Assembly (NCBI GenBank): GCA_028289195.1 | Contig: JANQQR010000005.1 | Coordinates: 1 to 64,000 of the forward strand | DNA length: 64,000 nucleotides | Origin: Phycisphaerales bacterium | GTDB lineage: Bacteria; Planctomycetota; Phycisphaerae; Phycisphaerales; UBA1924 | Reading direction: 5' to 3' | In this document: piece by piece, positions 59,666-64,000 of the stretch | How positions within the stretch are numbered: the first letter of the stretch is position 1 | How the letters are laid out: each line of letters begins with the position of its first letter | Notes under the pieces: generated by a model | The model's database searches: none | Seen by the model: only the letters and a program-made list of their open reading frames with translations | Told to the model about the DNA's origin: nothing | Translations under genes and position numbers: made by a program

Positions 59666-61372
59666 ATGCTGATCCGTGATCGAATGGCTGCGCTGGTCGT
59701 GCTGGTGTCGAGTGCGCTTGTCGCCGAGGCCGGGCCGCTCAATCCGCCCGCGGGGCCGATCGCCCCGAGCAACAAGACGCTGAACGAGGTCGAACCGTCG
59801 ATTCCCATCGGGCCGGTGACGACACCGGGCACGGCCTTCGCCGTCCACGTCATCAGCGAACCCGGGGCCTACCACCTGGTCGACCACGTCCAGGGAGAGG
59901 CCGGCAAGGCCGGCATCACCATCAACGCGTCGAACGTCACCGTCGATCTGCGCGGGTTCGAGGTGCGGGGCGTGGCCGGATCGAACTGGGGCATCACGGC
60001 CAGCGGGCTCCGCGGGATCGTGGTCAGTAACGGGACGGTCCAGGATTGGGATCAGTCGGGGATCGAGATGTCGGAGGCCGACGCACGCGTGTCGGGGGTC
60101 TGGTCACAGGGCAACGCGCTGTGGGGCATCCGCGTGCGCTCCGGCTCCGTTATCGACTGCACTGCCCGCTTCAACGGCAACAGCGGGATCTCGCTCGGAG
60201 ATGGCACAATCGAACGCTGCTTCGCCGGGGGCAACGGCGGCGCCGGCATCAGCTGCGCTTCTGGTGTCGTTTCCGACTCGTACTGCGTCGTGAACGGCGG
60301 GGTCGGGTTCGCAGGTTCCAACTCGATGTTCCGAGACTGCGTCGCGGTCTCGGACAACGTCGGCTTCGATTCGATCCGGCATGCCACGCGCTGCATCGCG
60401 AGGAACGTGGGTGTTGGATTCCAGATCAACGACGGCGGGATCGTCCACGAGTGCGTCGTTCAGGGGACCTCGGACATCCCTGGTGGCGCGGGCATCGATC
60501 TTGGCAACGGGGCGAGCGCGATCAACTGTCGCGTCGATGATCCGTCGGCGGGCGGGATCACGGCGTTGCGCGGATGCCTCATCGAGGGCTGCGAAGTGCG
60601 CAATTCCGAGTCTATCGCGATCTTCACGAGCGACGAGGCGGTCGTGCGCAACTGCCAGGTTTTCGACGGCGATCTGGTCGGCATCTACGTCGGGAACCGT
60701 TCACGCGTGTCGGGGTGTGTCGCCGCGAGGTTCGGCGAGATCGGGATCTTCGCGTTCGGCGATTCGACGATCGAAGGGTGTACGGTGGCGGATGTCGACG
60801 AGGAGGGCATCTTCGTCGACGCGGGGTGCACGGTCTCGGGCTCAACGGTCGACAACGCCGGCGGATCCGGGATCTTCGGGGATTCTCGGATCCTGATCCG
60901 GGACTGTGTCGTGCGCCGTGTTGGTCTGGTGGGGATCCGCGTGGTCACCAACAGCCGCGTCGTGGGCTGCATCGTCAACGACGCGGGGACGATCGGGATC
61001 GAGGCGTCCAGTGTCGTCGAGATCCGCGACTGCAACGTCATGACCACCGAGGGCGCGGGGATCTCCGCGGGTGACACGAGCCTCGTCGAGGGCTGCACCC
61101 TAAACAACATCAAGGGCAACGGGATCACGGTGTTCCGCTACAGCACGGTGCGGGGCAATCGCCTGGACTTCATCGGCCCGGGCATGGCGTCGGGCAGCGG
61201 AATCGTCGGCACCGGCGCGGGCAACGCGTTCCTGGGCAACTCGATCTCGCGGGCGGACACCGGCATCGTCAGCGTCGGCTCCACCGGGATCATCGACAAC
61301 CTGATCCACGCGTGCCCCGTGAACATCTCGGGCGGCGCGGGGGACGTCGTGCAGGGAACGATCCTGCACTGA
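59666..61372 (+). CDS. Exported right-handed parallel beta-helix protein
   Basis: 568 residues from ATG 59666, with GGGAGGGAGAG upstream. The signal peptide ends near LVAEA. GPLNPPAGPIAPSNKTLNEV is a stereotyped N-terminus of planctomycete beta-helix proteins. ITINASNVTVDLRGFEVRGV starts a long array of about 22-residue coils (VIDCTARFNGNSGISLGDG type) to the C-terminus, as in pectate-lyase-like or NosD folds. No catalytic residue set can be named. Surface polysaccharide binding or processing is possible. Confidence 0.87.
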   Translation: MLIRDRMAALVVLVSSALVAEAGPLNPPAGPIAPSNKTLNEVEPSIPIGPVTTPGTAFAVHVISEPGAYHLVDHVQGEAGKAGITINASNVTVDLRGFEVRGVAGSNWGITASGLRGIVVSNGTVQDWDQSGIEMSEADARVSGVWSQGNALWGIRVRSGSVIDCTARFNGNSGISLGDGTIERCFAGGNGGAGISCASGVVSDSYCVVNGGVGFAGSNSMFRDCVAVSDNVGFDSIRHATRCIARNVGVGFQINDGGIVHECVVQGTSDIPGGAGIDLGNGASAINCRVDDPSAGGITALRGCLIEGCEVRNSESIAIFTSDEAVVRNCQVFDGDLVGIYVGNRSRVSGCVAARFGEIGIFAFGDSTIEGCTVADVDEEGIFVDAGCTVSGSTVDNAGGSGIFGDSRILIRDCVVRRVGLVGIRVVTNSRVVGCIVNDAGTIGIEASSVVEIRDCNVMTTEGAGISAGDTSLVEGCTLNNIKGNGITVFRYSTVRGNRLDFIGPGMASGSGIVGTGAGNAFLGNSISRADTGIVSVGSTGIIDNLIHACPVNISGGAGDVVQGTILH

Positions 61373-61386
61373 ACAGGAGCGGGCGG

Positions 61387-62190
61387 TCAGCGTCCGTCGA
61401 GAACGGTCCACAGGCCGCCCGTCGCGCGCCCGCGCCTGTCGACGCGGAGGAACAGATCGTTGAACGCGGTGTCGAACGAGCTGGCCCGGGTGTCTTCCCA
61501 GCGCTTGCCGTCGCCTTCGTAGCTCTGCAGGGCCTCGGCTCTGGCGGAATCACCGGCGCCATCAGAGCGGATCAGGTTGATGCGATCGCCGTGGCGCTCC
61601 TCGACGCGCTGGGGCTTGTGGATCAGGTCCGCCACCAGGGCCTCCGGTCCGTTTCTGCCGAGCTCCGAGATCCTGGGCATGCCGTCGGGGATCGCGCGAT
61701 CCGCGGGGAAGGGCCAGCCGACGAGCGGGCGCACGCCGAACCCGATGCGTGTGCTCTTGCCCGGGGGCGCGGTCTCATCGGGGGGCCAAGGGTTGTCCGC
61801 TGTATCAAACCTCAGGAGATCGTTGGTCTCGCTCGGGCAGTAGCAGGCCTCGGGCGTGCGGCAGGCGCCGTGGTTGTAAAGCAGTCCCATCCAGCGCATC
61901 CGGCCCTGGCCGGACGACGGGTTCGTGCGCAACAGGTAGTTGTACTGCTTCCATCCCTCGCCCGGCCCCAGGCTGTGGCCGAGCGGCACGAGCCCGTCGT
62001 AGTCCCCCGCGTACAGACCGAGCGCCAGGTACAGCTGGCGCTGGTTGTTCAGGCACACGATGTTGCGCCCGCTCTTTCGTGCGCTGGAGAGCGCCGGCAG
62101 GAGCGTGCCAATGAGCACTGCGATGATCGCGACGACCACCAGAAGCTCGATCAGCGTGAACCCGCGCGGGATGTGCCTGTGCCCGATCAT
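61387..62190 (-). CDS. Prepilin-like protein (type II secretion pseudopilin style)
   Basis: 267 residues from ATG 62190. The N-terminus [19 protein letters not shown] is a perfect prepilin peptidase site and hydrophobic helix, followed by [13 protein letters not shown] and [19 protein letters not shown]. These are shared by the large planctomycete family of DUF1559-like pseudopilins. No H-x9-DG motif is seen. The start codon overlaps the stop of the sugar dehydrogenase gene (ATGA), so translation is probably coupled. Confidence 0.85.
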   Translation of the reverse strand: MIGHRHIPRGFTLIELLVVVAIIAVLIGTLLPALSSARKSGRNIVCLNNQRQLYLALGLYAGDYDGLVPLGHSLGPGEGWKQYNYLLRTNPSSGQGRMRWMGLLYNHGACRTPEACYCPSETNDLLRFDTADNPWPPDETAPPGKSTRIGFGVRPLVGWPFPADRAIPDGMPRISELGRNGPEALVADLIHKPQRVEERHGDRINLIRSDGAGDSARAEALQSYEGDGKRWEDTRASSFDTAFNDLFLRVDRRGRATGGLWTVLDGR

Positions 62191-63698
62191 TCGGGGCGTG
62201 CCCTGCCCGCGTAGCGCACCCGGACGATGCGATCGGGCCGGTTCTGAACGATGTAGATCGCTCCGTCGGGCGCGCAGCAGACGTCCCGCACACGCCCGCC
62301 GCCCTGGACGACAACCTCGCGGTGCATGACGCGGTCCTCGTGCATCGCCAGGCGCTCGACGACCTCGCCTACGAGGCCACCGGCGAAGAGATCCCCGCGC
62401 CAGCGTTCGAACGGGCCGTCTCGGTAAACGTCCAGCCCGCACACGGCGATCGACGGGATCCAGTAGAGATTCGGCTGCTCCAGCCCGGGGCGCTCGAACG
62501 CATCGGTGATCGTCGTGCCGTTGTAGTTGATGCCGTAGGTGATGATCGGCCAGCCGTAGTTCCGTCCGGCGCGGGCCAGGTTGAGCTCGTCCCCGCCGCG
62601 CGGGCCGTGCTCGGTGAGCCACAACTCCCCGCTGATCGGATCGATCGCCAGGCCCTGCGGGTTTCGATGCCCGAAGGAGAAGATCGACCGGTAGACGCTG
62701 CCGGGGCCGGCATCGGCGAGCCGCGCATACGGGTTGTCAGCCGGGATGGAACCGTCGCGATTGATCCGGTGAACCTTGCCGTTCGGCTTGTCCAGGCGCT
62801 GGGCGTGGATGCGCCGACCCCGGTCGCCGATCGCGAACAAGAGGCGCCCCTCGTGGTCGAACACGATGCGGCTCCCGAAATGCAGGCCGCCGCCGACGTA
62901 GTCGTCGGAGCGCGCCTCGAAGATCACCTGCTCATTCGTCCAGGCGTGATCTCTGATCTTCCCGCGCACGATCTTGGTCATGCCCAGCTTGTTGCCATCG
63001 CGCCCGTGCGCAAAGCTGAGGTACACCCAGTCGTTGCCGGCTTCGTCGAATTGGGGATCGATGGCGACATCCATAAGCCCGCCCTGGCCCTGGTTGCGCA
63101 CCGCAGGGATGCCGCGGATCGGGCGGGGATCGATCTCGCCGTCGACCATCCAGCGCAGGCGACCCGGCTTCTCGGTCACGAGAGCGGTGCGCTCGTTGAG
63201 GAAGTCGATCCCCCAGGGGTCTTTGAGGCCCCCGGCGGCCACGAACTCGAACGCGACCTTGTAGTCGCGGACGGTGCGCACCTGGGCGCTGGACGGATCG
63301 ACCTCCTCGGGTTCGGCCTGCGCGAGGCGCGCGCCGCTCGGGGCGAGCGGCGGGTCGGCGGCACCCCGGACGTAGTCGACCAGGGCGTCGATCTCCGCGT
63401 CGCTGAAGGCCACATCGAATGCGGGCATCCCGGCGTCGATGATCCCCTCGACGATGCTCCGGCGCACGTCGGCGGGCGCCGAGCCGTGCTTCCACTCGCC
63501 CTCGATGAACCCGTGGAAGCTGCCGCCCTGGAGTTCGGGACCGTGGCAGCCCGCACAGAACTGGACGTAGTTCTGCCGGGCCGGGTGCGCCCGGATGAAC
63601 GCGAGTTGATCGGCGTCCGGCTCGGCGGCGCCGGCGAATCCCTGGGCGCACAGGGCCGTCAGAACAAAGAGAAGAGTCGATCGAGGACCGCTGATCAT
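62187..63698 (-). CDS. Exported cytochrome c / PQQ-type sugar dehydrogenase
   Basis: 503 residues from ATG 63698, which has a GGGGG Shine-Dalgarno-like run upstream (ATG 63716 is an alternative without one). The signal peptide is followed by a class I cytochrome c domain with CAGCH (residues 48-52) and the axial Met probably in AGMPAFD. The C-terminal 370 residues are a GSDH/Hhip-like propeller: [58 protein letters not shown] and GRNYGWP. It should oxidise sugars or related alcohols in the periplasm and pass electrons to the heme. PQQ use is inferred from the family. Confidence 0.92.
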   Translation of the reverse strand: MISGPRSTLLFVLTALCAQGFAGAAEPDADQLAFIRAHPARQNYVQFCAGCHGPELQGGSFHGFIEGEWKHGSAPADVRRSIVEGIIDAGMPAFDVAFSDAEIDALVDYVRGAADPPLAPSGARLAQAEPEEVDPSSAQVRTVRDYKVAFEFVAAGGLKDPWGIDFLNERTALVTEKPGRLRWMVDGEIDPRPIRGIPAVRNQGQGGLMDVAIDPQFDEAGNDWVYLSFAHGRDGNKLGMTKIVRGKIRDHAWTNEQVIFEARSDDYVGGGLHFGSRIVFDHEGRLLFAIGDRGRRIHAQRLDKPNGKVHRINRDGSIPADNPYARLADAGPGSVYRSIFSFGHRNPQGLAIDPISGELWLTEHGPRGGDELNLARAGRNYGWPIITYGINYNGTTITDAFERPGLEQPNLYWIPSIAVCGLDVYRDGPFERWRGDLFAGGLVGEVVERLAMHEDRVMHREVVVQGGGRVRDVCCAPDGAIYIVQNRPDRIVRVRYAGRARPE

Positions 63699-63872
63699 GA
63701 GCACCCCCGGGGGCATTGCAACGTTGCTGGTGGAGAGTCGCCGGCACGGGCGAGTTCGCGAACGGCGTATTTATAGATTCCAGCTCCCGGCGCGGCCCGG
63801 ATCGACGCCCGAACCCGAGTCGGACCCACTCGCCCGTACACTGGCGCCTCGGGGTGAAGGAGATGGGCGGGC

Positions 63873-64000
63873 ATGGCGTCGGAACCACGGGACCCCGCAC
63901 CGAGCGTCGGCGGACCAACTGGGGCGGATCGCCTCGAGATTGTCGACATCGTGCGCGGCTTTGCGCTCTTCGGCGTGCTCGTCGCCAACATGGTGTGGAC
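63873..64000 (+). CDS. DUF418/YeiB-like membrane protein (5' end only)
   Basis: Only the first 42 codons are present. After a short Pro/Gly-rich start (MASEPRDPAPSVGG), RLEIVDIVRGFALFGVLVAN matches the conserved N-terminus of the DUF418/YeiB family (LD..RGFALFGILLVN), multi-pass membrane proteins of unclear role. ATG 63873 has AAGGAG 10 nt upstream. The gene continues beyond the window. Confidence 0.8.
   Translation, partial: MASEPRDPAPSVGGPTGADRLEIVDIVRGFALFGVLVANMVW

Noticed and set aside
1..64000. tRNA, rRNA, CRISPR array, insertion sequence or prophage
   Set aside because: No T-arm-like GGTTCGAATCC signature, no regular direct-repeat/spacer array, no transposase or integrase product and no terminal inverted repeats were found by eye. 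A tRNAscan and IS search would settle this.

Overview
The window looks like a chromosome segment of a high-GC planctomycete of the class Phycisphaerae (probably order Phycisphaerales). The evidence is: two secreted proteins ending in GC-type dockerins (GDANGD..VNFADI..VLSNWG), a Thermus-like isocitrate dehydrogenase with an extra C-terminal domain, kinase/TolB-propeller fusions, exported beta-helix and FG-GAP proteins, a prepilin-like protein, and strongly G/C-ending codons. I saw no IS element, prophage, CRISPR array, tRNA or rRNA. Gene density is high, and several convergent pairs share or abut their stop codons.

Layout. 1-430: end of a histone H1-like repeat protein with a strong terminator. 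594-4242: flagellar block (small hypothetical, fliD, fliS), convergent with holB (4228-5346). 5378-10119: two exported dockerin proteins. 10237-13678: divergent rho and ptsI. 14053-20957: RNase E/G, dxr, rseP and an alpha/beta hydrolase. 20954-22447: ClpP-fold membrane protease. 22530-27131: a compact deoC cluster with an intact aldehyde dehydrogenase, a truncated ALDH-like partner carrying a lysine-rich insert, a DUF4430 protein and a DUF6580 membrane protein. 27300-29809: diguanylate cyclase, membrane protein, DUF4230 protein. 29835-35341: exported protein, HtrA-like protease, FG-GAP protein. 35384-44778: housekeeping genes (pgl, ispF, Bax inhibitor-like, nnrD, transglutaminase-like, tatD, MoeB/ThiF-like, MFS). 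44812-48011: basic winged-helix-like protein, parB, Nudix hydrolase and sensor kinase, with two parS sites inside the last two genes. 48190-53912: YceI protein, membrane protein, icd, desaturase, pfkA, DUF3052-like gene. 53909-59504: tandem kinase/TolB-propeller genes. 59666-64000: beta-helix protein, prepilin-like protein, cytochrome c/PQQ-type sugar dehydrogenase and the start of a DUF418/YeiB-like gene.

How the genes work together. FliD and its neighbour FliS (flagellin chaperone) act in filament assembly. DeoC would make glyceraldehyde-3-phosphate plus acetaldehyde, and the adjacent ALDH pair could oxidise the aldehyde. The pair looks like a two-gene version of the ALDH16 architecture. 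ParB and two near-perfect palindromic parS sites form a centromere-like locus without an adjacent parA.

Most notable: (i) the split ALDH16-like pair with an H1-like insert beside deoC; (ii) parS sites embedded in two genes in different reading frames; (iii) recurring histone-H1-like lysine-rich segments in unrelated proteins; (iv) an enlarged FliD with four internal repeats; (v) a shared small N-terminal domain on two unrelated proteases.
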